From Spirosoma rhododendri (GTDB taxonomy: Bacteria > Bacteroidota > Bacteroidia > Cytophagales > Spirosomataceae), in contig NZ_CP051677.1 of assembly GCF_012849055.1 (NCBI RefSeq), forward strand, positions 4,231,001-4,295,000: DNA of 64,000 nt, written 5' to 3'. The stretch's first letter is position 1. Each line of letters starts with the position of its first letter. Both the position numbers and the translations under genes were made by a program. Of the stretch, positions 9,604-18,576 are shown piece by piece. The notes beneath the pieces are model-generated. The model did no database searches. It was not told the origin of the DNA and saw only the letters and a list, made by a program, of their open reading frames with translations.

Positions 9604-11346
9604 ATGCCTATTCTTCAGCCCATAATTGACCTCGCCGAGCTACTGGTCCGGCGCGGTATTACCGATGTTGTTGTGTCGCCTGGTTCGCGGTCGGCTCCCC
9701 TGACGTTAGCCGTGGCCCGAAACCCTGGATTGCGGGTTCGGGTGATGGCCGACGAGCGGGCAGCGGGTTTTGTGGCTCTGGGTATGGCGCAGCTGAGTCG
9801 CCGGCCGGTCGCGCTGATCTGCACATCGGGCAGCGCGGTGTATAACCTCGCCCCAGCCGTGGCCGAAGCGTATTTTCAACAGGTGCCGCTGCTATTGCTC
9901 ACCGCCGATCGCCCCCACGAGTGGCTTTACCAGCAGGACGGGCAAACAATCGATCAGGCGGGGATTTACGGGTCGCACGTCAAGCGAAGTTATGACCTCC
10001 CTGCTGATTACAGCCAGACCGATACACGCTGGGCCATCAATCGGTCGGTCAACGAAGCCATCACCCTCAGTCAGCTTGATCCACCCGGTCCGGTACACCT
10101 GAACGTACCGGTGCGCGAACCGTTTTACCCCACCGCTGACGACGTGTTTCGCCCCGGGCCGGTACGCGTAATTGACACTATGCAACCGCCGTTAAACCTG
10201 TCGACGCACCAATGGCGTCAACTCCTCGACGACTGGGAAGCCAGCGAACGGATTCTGATACTGGTTGGCCAGCAGGTGTACAATCCTGAACTGAATACCC
10301 TGCTACAAACAATCAGCACTGAGCTAAATATCCCGGTGGTGGGCGAAATAACGGCTAATCTGGCGCAGAATGGCGTATTTATAACCTACACCGATACCGT
10401 ACTCGCAGGACTGACGGCTGAACAGGCGGCTTCACTCCGCCCCGATCTCCTGATTACACTTGGCAATTCGCTGTTAACCCGTAATCTGAAAACGTTTTTC
10501 CGGCAGTACCCCGCCGATCAGCACTGGCACATCCAGCCCAATCCAGATCGGATCAGCGATTCATTCCAGAACCTGACCCGGCTGATCGCAATGGAGCCGG
10601 TTGCGTTTCTGCAACAGCTGTTTACTGACATTGACTACCAACAATTCCGGCAGGGCGATACTGACGACACTGAGCAGGATATCGAATTTCTGACCCGCTG
10701 GCAAACCGCCGACCGGCAGGCAGCCCGGCGCGTAACGCAGGTTGTAAACCAGCCCGCTGACCCATTAACTGACTGGTCGGCCGTGCAGCGGGTACTGGAA
10801 CAACTCCCCCCGACCACCCATTTACAATTGGCCAACAGCATGCCGGTGCGCTACGCCAACCTGTGTGGCCTGCGCGCCGATCAGCAGATTTCTGTTTGGG
10901 CAAACCGGGGCGTCAGCGGCATCGACGGTTGCCTGAGTACCGCCGTCGGGGCGGCTTTACAAACGGATAAACTCGTTACCCTACTCATCGGCGACGTTGC
11001 TTTCTTCTACGACCGGAATGCGTTATGGTCGGCTCCGATACCGGTCAACCTGCGGATCGTGCTGTTAAACAATGATAGTGGGCACATTTTCAGAATTATC
11101 GACGGGCCCGGTAATCAGCCCGAGCTGGAGCCTTATTTTGAAACCCCCCACGGGTACACCGCCCGCCGAACAGCCGAAGATGCTGGTCTTGTGTACCATA
11201 CCTGCACCGATTTACACGCGTTAACAACCCTCCTCCCCGACTTCTTTTCCCCCTCTGCTCAGGCACAATTGCTGGAAATCACGACGGACAAATTTGCCAA
11301 TCAGGAACAGTTTAACCGCTACAGGCAGCAATTGACCAATTCATAA
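9604..11346 (+). CDS. menD: 2-succinyl-5-enolpyruvyl-6-hydroxy-3-cyclohexene-1-carboxylate synthase
   Basis: A 580-residue thiamine-diphosphate enzyme of menaquinone biosynthesis. It joins isochorismate to the succinic semialdehyde unit derived from 2-oxoglutarate. The N-terminal domain has VVSPGSRSAPLTLAVARN (about residues 23-40) and ICTSGSAVYNLAPAVAEAYF. The central domain follows PVHLNVPVREP. The C-terminal ThDP-binding domain has NRGVSGIDGCLSTAVGAAL and LLIGDVAFFYDRNAL, then LLNNDSGHIF. The length is typical. No other men gene is adjacent, so the pathway is scattered in this genome, and the product points to menaquinone-based respiration. Confidence 0.95.
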   Translation: MPILQPIIDLAELLVRRGITDVVVSPGSRSAPLTLAVARNPGLRVRVMADERAAGFVALGMAQLSRRPVALICTSGSAVYNLAPAVAEAYFQQVPLLLLTADRPHEWLYQQDGQTIDQAGIYGSHVKRSYDLPADYSQTDTRWAINRSVNEAITLSQLDPPGPVHLNVPVREPFYPTADDVFRPGPVRVIDTMQPPLNLSTHQWRQLLDDWEASERILILVGQQVYNPELNTLLQTISTELNIPVVGEITANLAQNGVFITYTDTVLAGLTAEQAASLRPDLLITLGNSLLTRNLKTFFRQYPADQHWHIQPNPDRISDSFQNLTRLIAMEPVAFLQQLFTDIDYQQFRQGDTDDTEQDIEFLTRWQTADRQAARRVTQVVNQPADPLTDWSAVQRVLEQLPPTTHLQLANSMPVRYANLCGLRADQQISVWANRGVSGIDGCLSTAVGAALQTDKLVTLLIGDVAFFYDRNALWSAPIPVNLRIVLLNNDSGHIFRIIDGPGNQPELEPYFETPHGYTARRTAEDAGLVYHTCTDLHALTTLLPDFFSPSAQAQLLEITTDKFANQEQFNRYRQQLTNS

Positions 11347-11452
11347 GTTAAGCGAACAAGCGAACAATCGACCAACTAAAACTACAGGTATAGTTAATAG
11401 ATCATTTCGTGTGTCGCGGTTTAGCATTGTAAGTAGTGAGATAGAAGTAATT

Positions 11453-11546
11453 CAACACAGAGGTTCAGAGAACACAGAATTTGAATTGTGTAGTAATTAT
11501 CGAGTTAACAATAATTTATCGCTGTGTTCTTTGTGCCTCTGTGTTA
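11453..11546. repeat. Intergenic hairpin of the ACACAGAGG family
   Basis: The left arm (about 11454-11477) and right arm (about 11522-11545) are imperfect reverse complements built from ACACAGAGG and AGAACACAG words. It lies between the convergent menD and TPR-lipoprotein genes and could terminate both. A closely similar element occurs at 37331-37436. Confidence 0.6.
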
Positions 11547-11574
11547 AATTAGTTCTCCTCTGGTGAGTGTCGGT

Positions 11575-12654
11575 TTACTTGCCGCACTGTGCCGCCTGCT
11601 CGGCTTTAGCCTGCGGGTCGCCAGCCTGCACACCGCGCGCCCAGGCCGCACAGGCCGCTTCGCGCTGCCCATTCGCCAGTTCCGCCACACCTATGTAGTA
11701 GTACAGCGCATCGACCGAAGGATCAAGTTGTTCGGCCCGGCGAAACGCGGCCACGGCCCGACGGGGCTCTTTCTGGTTCAGGTAATAAATACCGAGCGTT
11801 CGATGGGCCCAGGCATTACCATCAGCCAGCTTGATCGACTGCTCAACCAGCGGCAAAGCCTCTGCCGGGCGGTTGAGCCGCAACAGCAGGTACGCTTTAT
11901 TATTGAGGTAATACGGCTGGGTCGGCCGCAGACTCAGCGCCCGGTCGACGTACGTCAGCGCTTCGGCGTAGTTACCCGCCTGTGCCAGCAACAGACTCTG
12001 ATTGTTAAGAGCCGCGTCCTGCTTCGGGTTCAGTTGCAGGGCTTTCTGAATATCCTGCCGGGCAGGTTCGTACGCTTTCTGACTGAAAAACAAGGCCCCC
12101 CGATTGGTCAGGGCTTCGACATTGGCCGGGTCGAGCCGAAGCGCCCGGTCGTAGGCGATCTGGGCGCGGGCGGGCTCATCCAGCCTGACGTGCGTATCAC
12201 CGAGCCGGAGCTGGTAAAATGTTGAGTCGGCATACTGTTTCTCGATACGCTGCAAATCGACCAGGCTCCCGCCCGCGTCGCCCGTTTCGAGCCGGGCTTC
12301 GGCACGGTTTAGGTAAGCAGGGCCAAAATCAGGGTCGGTATCGATAGCGCGGGTGTAGTCGGCCAGCGCCCCCTCAGCATCATCGTTGCGAAATTTGGCC
12401 AGCCCCCGGTTATTATACGCATCGGCAAAGTCCGGCTTTTTTTCGAGGGCTTCGGTGTAGTAGCGGATCGCTTCGCGGTATTCCCGCTTTTGCAGCTGCA
12501 AATTACCTTTCAGGAAAAACTGAGCCGCTTCGTCGGATCGATCCGTACAGGCGGTTAGCAAAGTCATACCCGCCAACAGGCATCCACCTGCTATCTTTAC
12601 CACTCGCCCGGTCAGCCGACCGGTGCTGCTTATCTCTTGCTTCGTTAGCGACAT
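11575..12654 (-). CDS. TPR lipoprotein
   Basis: A tetratricopeptide repeat protein of 359 residues if the ATG at 12654 is used. A hydrophobic segment ends in the lipobox LTAC (about residues 33-36), so the mature protein should be lipid-anchored in the envelope. About eight TPR units follow, for example EAIRYYTEALEKKPDFADAY and LADYTRAIDTDPDFGPAYLN. A start at GTG 12603 would put the basic residue and hydrophobic core closer to the N terminus and give a more usual lipoprotein signal. The ATG at 12654 overlaps the ATG of the divergent neighbour, which leaves no promoter space and also favours the later start. The role is unknown; TPRs bind proteins. Confidence 0.8.
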   Translation of the reverse strand: MSLTKQEISSTGRLTGRVVKIAGGCLLAGMTLLTACTDRSDEAAQFFLKGNLQLQKREYREAIRYYTEALEKKPDFADAYNNRGLAKFRNDDAEGALADYTRAIDTDPDFGPAYLNRAEARLETGDAGGSLVDLQRIEKQYADSTFYQLRLGDTHVRLDEPARAQIAYDRALRLDPANVEALTNRGALFFSQKAYEPARQDIQKALQLNPKQDAALNNQSLLLAQAGNYAEALTYVDRALSLRPTQPYYLNNKAYLLLRLNRPAEALPLVEQSIKLADGNAWAHRTLGIYYLNQKEPRRAVAAFRRAEQLDPSVDALYYYIGVAELANGQREAACAAWARGVQAGDPQAKAEQAAQCGK

Positions 12655-12901
12655 GCGTTTTGTTCAGGACATCCCCCACCCGCAGTTTCGAATTGGTTTG
12701 TACGCCTGGAACGGCAAATATATTCTCAAAATCGACGCGGGTCCGTACGAACAGACCTACAAGGTCAGCGAGATGGACGTTGTTGAGCAGGACGATGTAC
12801 TGACGCTGCTCGACGATACGTTTCTGACACGCGTCGCCGACCGGTTTCACGAGATGGCGGCCGACTGGCAGGCCACGCAGGAACGGCACGAGCTGGACTG
12901 A
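12653..12901 (+). CDS. Conserved-looking hypothetical protein, 82 aa
   Basis: A small acidic cytoplasmic protein starting MRFVQDIPHPQFRIGLYAWN. ATG 12653 is chosen because the upstream in-frame ATG would place ten residues inside the opposite TPR gene. It has no signal peptide, membrane segment or motif I recognise. The composition (GKYILKIDAGPYEQTYKVSE, then an amphipathic DTFLTRVADRFHEMAADW helix) looks like a genuine folded alpha/beta domain. It converges with the ATP-grasp gene, with only 3 bases between stops. Function unknown. Confidence 0.65.
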   Translation: MRFVQDIPHPQFRIGLYAWNGKYILKIDAGPYEQTYKVSEMDVVEQDDVLTLLDDTFLTRVADRFHEMAADWQATQERHELD

Positions 12902-12904
12902 CGC

Positions 12905-14113
12905 CTAGCTCGTCGGTTTGTTAGGCACGGGTGCCGATGCGTGAAACTCGCTGTAAATCCGCTGCATATACTCATCGAGCAGCTGACGTATCCGGCCGGG
13001 GTCGGACGAACGCACGATCAGCCCGACGTGGTACTCGCGGTTCATGCGCCACCAGATTTCGGGATCGGTAAACACCGACAGGTCGGGCCACTGCTGCCGC
13101 GCCAGCGACACGATCAGTCCGGCATATTGCGGCAGGTCGACGGGCGGCAGGTAGGTCAGATCACGGGCAACGGCATTTTCGAGCGTAGCCCACTCACGCC
13201 AGAGATTCACCCCTGTAGCAGCCTCGACCATTTCGGCGATGTGCGCCCCGCCCACCCGCGACGACGTTTCGAGAAAATACAGTTCACCGTCGTCGCAACG
13301 GATGTATTCGGAGTGCGACGCGCTGTGCACCATCCGAAAGGCACTCATCACCGCTTCGTTCATCCGGTATAGGTCGGCCCCTTCGGGCGCGTCGAGTGCC
13401 AGGTTGGTCGTGCGGAACACCCCACCACCGTGGGCCACGTCCATCGGCGTCGCCAGGTACTGACTCGCGCGGGAAAATACAATCCGCCCTTCGTACGATA
13501 GTGAATCAACGTGGTAAACGATACCGGGCTTAAACGACTCGATCAGGTAATTGGGGCGGTCGTTACCAAGCTGGTGAATTGCCGACCACGCTTCATCCAG
13601 CGAATGCACCTTACGAATACCCGTTGCCGACGCTTCCGACCGGGGTTTTATCAGCCACGGCCCCTCCGTTGTGGTCAGGAAATCAGTGATTGCCTGATCG
13701 TGAAACAGCGCACTAAATGCCGGAACCCGGATGCCATCGCTCTGCGCCCGCATCCGCATCGCCAGCTTATCCCGGAAAAAGCGGGCCGTTGTCTGGCCCA
13801 TGCCGGGGATGCGAAACGTTTCCCGAATCAAAGCCGCTTTCTCCACATCGAAATCATCGAGCGCCACCACCCGGTCAATGGACCGCGACCGCATCAGAAA
13901 GGCCAGTCCGGCAAGCATTTCCGCGTGATTCTCGGTGGTATTCGCCGACGTCGGCAGGTAGAAAAACTCGTCAATGGCATCGCGGGGCCAGTCTTTATCG
14001 GCTATTTTCTGATCGGTCAGCAGGTAAACAGTGTTGCCCAGCTGCTTACAGGTCCGCATAAATTCTTCACCCTTAAAAAACGTAGCAATGCACAAAAACG
14101 ACAGTGACGACAT
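12905..14113 (-). CDS. ATP-grasp domain enzyme, substrate unknown
   Basis: A 402-residue protein of the ATP-grasp superfamily, which activates a carboxylate as acyl-phosphate and joins it to an amine or thiol. The start MSSLSFLCIATFF at 14113 is used; the upstream extension is encoded by the simple-repeat hairpin and is not protein-like. The N-terminal pre-ATP-grasp part contains VVALDDFDVEKAALIRE. The ATP-grasp core has GPWLIKPRSEASATGIRKV (nucleotide-binding lysine) and ELYFLETSSRVGGAHIAEMV (metal-binding Glu/Asn-type segment). It resembles the carbamoyl-phosphate-synthase-like and biotin-carboxylase-like group. No partner gene identifies a pathway. It is upstream of nothing obvious and follows the M17 peptidase in the same direction. 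Confidence 0.8.
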   Translation of the reverse strand: MSSLSFLCIATFFKGEEFMRTCKQLGNTVYLLTDQKIADKDWPRDAIDEFFYLPTSANTTENHAEMLAGLAFLMRSRSIDRVVALDDFDVEKAALIRETFRIPGMGQTTARFFRDKLAMRMRAQSDGIRVPAFSALFHDQAITDFLTTTEGPWLIKPRSEASATGIRKVHSLDEAWSAIHQLGNDRPNYLIESFKPGIVYHVDSLSYEGRIVFSRASQYLATPMDVAHGGGVFRTTNLALDAPEGADLYRMNEAVMSAFRMVHSASHSEYIRCDDGELYFLETSSRVGGAHIAEMVEAATGVNLWREWATLENAVARDLTYLPPVDLPQYAGLIVSLARQQWPDLSVFTDPEIWWRMNREYHVGLIVRSSDPGRIRQLLDEYMQRIYSEFHASAPVPNKPTS

Positions 14114-14146
14114 GGAGTTAGTTGGTTGAGAGAAAGTAAGGTATTT

Positions 14147-14228
14147 AAAAGAGCGAAAGAATGAAAGAGTGATTTTACGGCACAAATAATCGTTCGCTCT
14201 TTCATTCTTTCGCTCTTTCACTCTTTGA
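14147..14228. repeat. Hairpin of the CTCTTTCGCTCTTTC family
   Basis: The left arm (14147-14169) and right arm (14196-14228) are built from 8-base words of the form CTTTCGCT/CTTTCATT. It separates the M17 peptidase from the ATP-grasp gene. The right arm encodes the last residues of the peptidase (KSERAKE). Confidence 0.65.
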
Positions 14229-15713
14229 CAAGAACCTCGTCAGCAACCGGATTCCGTATCCGGTGGCATTTTTCTGGGTACCGAATTCGTTGTCGGCGAA
14301 GGCGGTGCCGGCAATATCGAGGTGCGCCCAGGCGGGGTGCTTATCGGTGAAGGCTTCGAGAAATTTGGCGGCCGTGATCGCACCCGCCAGCGGTTTACCA
14401 CTGAAATTTTTGACGTCGGCGACGTCCGATTTAATATCCTCCCTGTACTCCTCCCAGATGGGCAGGCGCCAGAGTCGTTCGCCGGTCGTGTCGGCAGCGG
14501 CTGTCAGTTGCTGAGCCAGCGTGTCGTTGGCCGTAAACAACCCGGCAGCATGGTAACCCAGCGTCGTGATCACGCTACCGGTCAGGGTTGCCAGATCAAT
14601 CAGCACGTCGGGCTGGTAATTACGGATCATGTAGCCCAGCCCATCGGCCAGAATAACCCGCCCCTCTGCGTCGGTATCGATGATTTCGATGGTCTTGCCC
14701 ACGTACGATGTAATGACGTCGCCGGGTTTGGTCGAGCGGCCATCGATACTGTTTTCCGTGGCGGGTACGATGCCAACCACCCGAACGGGCAGCTGCAACC
14801 GGGCGGCAACGGCCACCGCCCCCAACACAGCCGCAGCCCCGCCCATGTCGCTTTTCATCAGGTGCATGTTGGCCGACGTCTTGATCGAAATACCGCCCGT
14901 GTCAAACGTCACCCCCTTGCCCACCAGCCCTACCGTCGGCACAGCGTCGGTGGCGGGGTTTGCCGGTGTATAGTCGGCGATAATCAGCACCGGCGGCACC
15001 TCACTCCCCTGGCTGACGCTAAGCAACGCACCCAGGCCCTCAGCTTCCAGGTCGGCTTTGTTGAGCACGCGCACGGCGTACCCGTGCTGACGGCCCGATT
15101 CTGTCGTCCAGTCGGCCAGCGTCTGCGGGGTTTTGTAGTTGGCCGGGGCGTTCATCAGGTCGAGCAGGGAGAGCTGCGTATCGGCCAGCACCACCACCCG
15201 ATCAATGACTTTTTGTGCCCATTCCAACTGCTTCGGGTCGATTAACAGTGTTAACCGACCCGTTTCGGCGTATAAAACAGGTTTATCGGGCCGGTCGGTC
15301 TGGTACAGCCGCAGATCGTAGCCACCCAGTAGCGCACCCAGCCCGATGGATTCCAGTGCCGGTTCGGTCAGTACCTCGGCAGGCAGGCTACGCAGGTCGA
15401 TGGTTACGTCGGCGGGGAGCTTCGTTTTCCAGGCAACGAAAAATTTACGGGTGGCTTTCAACCAGTCCTGCACGGTGGGGGTGTCGCCCAGTCCCAGCAG
15501 ATAGATCGCCGATCCGTCCGGTTTCAGCACCGGCAAAACATCGTTCAACCCCGCTTTAAATGTTTGCGTCAGCAGCGTAGCGGGTAGTCCCGTGAGCGCA
15601 GCCAGTTGATCGGCCTGCCCGGCGGCATCGGTTTCGTCCGCCTGTTTTAGCACCGGCACTACCCGTGTCAGCAAGTCAGTGGGGGACGGGGAATCGCAAA
15701 GAAAAAAATTCAT
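14202..15713 (-). CDS. Leucyl aminopeptidase family M17
   Basis: A 503-residue cytoplasmic metallopeptidase that removes N-terminal residues from peptides with two metal ions; the family is hexameric. The C-terminal catalytic domain has GVTFDTGGISIKTSANMHLM (metal and catalytic lysines), KSDMGGAAAVLGA and the signature DTDAEGRVILADGL. The N-terminal domain (about 1-170) is the less conserved M17 regulatory domain. The last residues (SKSERAKE) are encoded by the arm of a simple-repeat hairpin, so the C-terminal tail may be a recent extension. It precedes the ATP-grasp gene in the same direction; no functional link is evident. Confidence 0.92.
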   Translation of the reverse strand: MNFFLCDSPSPTDLLTRVVPVLKQADETDAAGQADQLAALTGLPATLLTQTFKAGLNDVLPVLKPDGSAIYLLGLGDTPTVQDWLKATRKFFVAWKTKLPADVTIDLRSLPAEVLTEPALESIGLGALLGGYDLRLYQTDRPDKPVLYAETGRLTLLIDPKQLEWAQKVIDRVVVLADTQLSLLDLMNAPANYKTPQTLADWTTESGRQHGYAVRVLNKADLEAEGLGALLSVSQGSEVPPVLIIADYTPANPATDAVPTVGLVGKGVTFDTGGISIKTSANMHLMKSDMGGAAAVLGAVAVAARLQLPVRVVGIVPATENSIDGRSTKPGDVITSYVGKTIEIIDTDAEGRVILADGLGYMIRNYQPDVLIDLATLTGSVITTLGYHAAGLFTANDTLAQQLTAAADTTGERLWRLPIWEEYREDIKSDVADVKNFSGKPLAGAITAAKFLEAFTDKHPAWAHLDIAGTAFADNEFGTQKNATGYGIRLLTRFLSKSERAKE

Positions 15714-15766
15714 AGCTCGTGTATAATTTGTCGTTCGTGGGTTTGGTGGCTGACCACGAATTTAGT

Positions 15767-16828
15767 TTAGAACAGCCATTGTATGGCGGGAAGGAACGCC
15801 CGCCCCCAGGTCGCTTCGTTGTGGCGACCGGTCGGGTCGATAACCAGCTTGTGCTCGATACGGTCGCGGCCCGGCGCGTGGGTGAGTGAGCGAACCAACT
15901 GCTCCAGCGCCGATACCATATGCCGACTTTCCTGCTGCCCGCCATACAGATAAACCTGCATCGGCTCCGGTGGGTTTAGGCGTCGGACATCGCGAAAGAC
16001 GGATTGCGAAATCCAGAGCGATGGCGAAAATACGAGCAGCCGCCCAAACGTGCCGGGGTGGAGCAGCCCACCGTACAAACTAATCAGGCCACCGAGCGAA
16101 CTGCCGCCCAGCCCGGTATGCGCCGGCTCGGGGCGGGTGCGGAACTGCGCGTCGATGCGGGGCTTGAGCGTGTCGACCAGAAAGTCGAGGTAGCGACGCC
16201 CGTTACCCGTTCCGGCCAGCGTCCGGTCGGGCGTGAACTCCCCCACCCGATTGCTGCCGCCATGATCGATAAGCACCAGGATAATTTCGTGCCGACGCTG
16301 ACTCGCCAGCAGGGCCATTGTTCGGTCGACGCGCCAGCTACCGTACCCTTCGCCTTCCCCCGCCAGGTTCTGCCCGTCGTTGAGGTACAGCACCGGATAG
16401 GCCCGGTCGGCTTGGTTGTAGTCGTAGGGAAGCCATACCCGCACCCGACGCCCGGCGTTCAGCTGCGGCACAGGCAGCGGTTCATCCAGGGCCAGAATGG
16501 GCCAATAATCGGGGTTTACCGCGTGGCCGTTGTGGCGCCAGTGCGGTACGGTGTCGCGCCGTGTTCCCGCTTTCCGGCGCGTCGTCCGGTTAAGCGGCAC
16601 CTGCCCCCACGCGTCGAGTTCGACCTCATCCCAGCCGCCACGCGTATACTTGTACTCCAGGGTGTCGGGCAGGTCGTCGGTCAGGGGAAGTTCCAGCGCG
16701 TATTGGCCGGGGGCTGTCGGGTGCAGTTGAAACGGAGCCAGGTCGGGGTACCACTCACAGAAATTACCCGACAGAAATACCGGTCGGTCGTCAGTTTCGG
16801 GCGTGGTCAGTTCAAAGCGTAGTGACAT
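15767..16828 (-). CDS. Esterase with alpha/beta-hydrolase fold and N-terminal CBM48-like domain
   Basis: A 353-residue putative esterase of the enterochelin-esterase (Fes/IroE, esterase D) family. Residues about 1-90 look like a starch-binding or glycogen-binding type beta-sandwich (FLSGNFCEWYPDLAPFQL, EYKYTRGGWDEVELDAWG). The hydrolase domain follows with YPVLYLNDGQNL, the nucleophile elbow GGSSLGGLISLYGG and a late His in GRHNEATWGRAFLPA. There is no signal peptide, so it is probably cytoplasmic. The family cleaves esters of siderophores, feruloyl-sugars or others, and the substrate here is not determinable. Confidence 0.82.
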   Translation of the reverse strand: MSLRFELTTPETDDRPVFLSGNFCEWYPDLAPFQLHPTAPGQYALELPLTDDLPDTLEYKYTRGGWDEVELDAWGQVPLNRTTRRKAGTRRDTVPHWRHNGHAVNPDYWPILALDEPLPVPQLNAGRRVRVWLPYDYNQADRAYPVLYLNDGQNLAGEGEGYGSWRVDRTMALLASQRRHEIILVLIDHGGSNRVGEFTPDRTLAGTGNGRRYLDFLVDTLKPRIDAQFRTRPEPAHTGLGGSSLGGLISLYGGLLHPGTFGRLLVFSPSLWISQSVFRDVRRLNPPEPMQVYLYGGQQESRHMVSALEQLVRSLTHAPGRDRIEHKLVIDPTGRHNEATWGRAFLPAIQWLF

Positions 16829-16865
16829 GGGCAGATGGCAGGCACCGGAGCAATCTCAACGGCCT

Positions 16866-17288
16866 CTACCCGATATTCTGCGGGTGAAGGCAATGCTCCC
16901 AGTAACTAATGATACAGCGGAGTTGCTCTTTGGCTTTCCCGTAGGCGGTTTCTTTCTTGAAGAATCCCTGAATCGTGGCTTTATAAGCGGTTTCGACCAA
17001 CCCACGGGACGCGTCGGTTGTCAGGTAGATAAACGGAATCGCTTTTTCACGCAGTTCCGGGTTCTCGTCGATTCGCTGCCGCAATTCGATTCCGTTCATA
17101 ACCGGCATATTGACGTCACACAGAATAATGAACGGCTGCTCCTGCATCGCGAGCAGGTACGCCATAGCCTGCTCACCGTTGGCAAAGAACTGAATTCGGT
17201 TTGGCACGCCGAGTTCGGTCAGCATCTGCTGAATCAGGAACTGATCGTCTTCGTCGTCTTCAATAAGCACTATGGAGCCGTGTTGCAC
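16866..17288 (-). CDS. Single-domain response regulator
   Basis: A 140-residue CheY-like receiver without an output domain. The acidic pocket is EDD (residues 10-12). The phospho-acceptor is Asp58 in ILCDVNMPVMNG, with Thr90 in IYLTTDA and Lys111 in GFFKKE. The family relays phosphate from a histidine kinase. No kinase is nearby, so it is an orphan. The variant start EDDEDDQFLIQQML is the type common in Bacteroidota, often paired with hybrid or phytochrome kinases. The long His/Trp-containing C-terminal helix (RCIISYWEHCLHP) is typical of this subgroup. Confidence 0.92.
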   Translation of the reverse strand: MQHGSIVLIEDDEDDQFLIQQMLTELGVPNRIQFFANGEQAMAYLLAMQEQPFIILCDVNMPVMNGIELRQRIDENPELREKAIPFIYLTTDASRGLVETAYKATIQGFFKKETAYGKAKEQLRCIISYWEHCLHPQNIG

Positions 17289-17445
17289 TGGACAGGATAA
17301 ATCGTGAATGTAAACTAGCGTGAGCGGATTACGAGCCGGTTCGTTTCATTCGGCCTGACGCGCATTCGTACCGTAAAAATAGTACAATGGCACACAAAAC
17401 GAGGGAATTGCCGGGCTTATCGGCTGCCTGATTCCGCTTATTAAT

Positions 17446-17479
17446 CAGAAGCCCCTACCATCTCCGGCAGGGGCTTCTG
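17446..17479 (-). terminator. Terminator hairpin
   Basis: CAGAAGCCCCT (17446-17456) and AGGGGCTTCTG (17469-17479) form an 11-bp perfect stem with a 12-base loop just past the stop of the 17498 gene on the minus strand. Confidence 0.65.
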
Positions 17480-17497
17480 GCTAGTGTACCGTTGGGT

Positions 17498-18397
17498 TTA
17501 CGTAGTCTTGTAAAGGAACCACCCATCACCCATGGCCCGCAATAGAATGATATGGTCTGGGCTCATCATCGGAACATTCTGCTTATCAGGAATGTAAACG
17601 TACCCAACCAAATTATCAACCATCCCCCAGATTACTAATTCAACCGCATTTTTAAAGTCCATGTCGCTGGCAGGCACATAGGTGATGAAAAGCGTTTTGT
17701 AATCCTTTTTCCAATTCTCCTCAACCGGCTTCTGGTTCTGTATAGCAAGTTTGATATCCGCCGTTTTATTTCGCTCCAGCTCTTCCTTTCCCGCAATAAT
17801 TATTTTTTTCAATTCGTCAAATTGGTGCCGGTGCTCGTTGAAATACCCGATTAATTCATCATCCGATAAGGCTAGCAAACGAGCGTTACCCAGCTTGTAA
17901 CTGTACTCTTCACGCGACGAAAAAAGGCCATGCGTCTTTGGATCCGATGCAGCGATAACACTATCGACCTGTCGGCTGCTCAAACGCTCCAGATAGTTTT
18001 TCTCGAACAGTCCAAATCCAGCCATCGCCAATGACCGGAACGCGTGCATTTTCCAGACACCCTGTTTTACAAAGAACAGGTAGTAATCAGTACCCGACCC
18101 CGACTTGTTGGGAATTGTCAGGTTGACAACCGCATCTCTGCTGGTTTGGCTTAGCAGTTTGAACCTAAACGTCGCACTTTTTCTGCTGTCTTTGCCGTTG
18201 GGGTGCCCCTTGTCCTCTTTGTACTCTCCGGTTATGTACTTCCCCAACGCCGGAAATCCCTTCGCATCGAATATCCGCCGGGCTACCTCGACCGGCGTCA
18301 TAGCTGATTTGGTAACCTGACCGTGTGTTGCAGTCAAGCCCGGAAGAGCCAGCAAACACACGCCGACGACAAACCTGATCACTGATTTTTTATTCAT
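17498..18397 (-). CDS. Exported protein of unknown function, 299 aa
   Basis: The start MNKKSVIRFVVGVCLLALPG at 18397 is chosen because it gives a standard signal peptide (cleavage after about residue 27, ATHGQ). The upstream 15-codon extension would bury it. The mature protein contains a beta-rich N-terminal part (FPALGKYITGEYKED, FRFKLLSQTSRDAVVNLTIP), as in lumazine-binding or NTF2-like domains. A basic, helical C-terminal half follows. I recognise no family. It is flanked by terminator hairpins on both sides, so it is a single-gene unit. Confidence 0.7.
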   Translation of the reverse strand: MNKKSVIRFVVGVCLLALPGLTATHGQVTKSAMTPVEVARRIFDAKGFPALGKYITGEYKEDKGHPNGKDSRKSATFRFKLLSQTSRDAVVNLTIPNKSGSGTDYYLFFVKQGVWKMHAFRSLAMAGFGLFEKNYLERLSSRQVDSVIAASDPKTHGLFSSREEYSYKLGNARLLALSDDELIGYFNEHRHQFDELKKIIIAGKEELERNKTADIKLAIQNQKPVEENWKKDYKTLFITYVPASDMDFKNAVELVIWGMVDNLVGYVYIPDKQNVPMMSPDHIILLRAMGDGWFLYKTT

Positions 18398-18483
18398 CCT
18401 GCGTTGCTCGCTTACATCGTTGACTGGTGGGGTAATGCACAAAATAAGCTGAAAAATAGGTCAGCTCAACGGGCAAGTCACTC

Positions 18484-18529
18484 ATAACAAACAAGCCCCC
18501 ACCGTTTCCGGCAGGGGCTTGTTTGTTAT
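18484..18529 (-). terminator. Terminator hairpin downstream of dnaK
   Basis: A 16-bp perfect stem: left arm ATAACAAACAAGCCCC (18484-18499), right arm 18514-18529, with a 14-base loop. It lies about 50 bases past the dnaK stop. Its core resembles the hairpin at 17446-17479 (AAGCCCC / GGGGCTT). Confidence 0.75.
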
Positions 18530-18576
18530 AATTCAGCATCCGTGCAATCAATACATCACACGAATCATAGTTCAGA

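Noticed and set aside
14322..15245. 307-codon frame antisense to the M17 peptidase
   Set aside because: Shadow frame; no recognisable domain.
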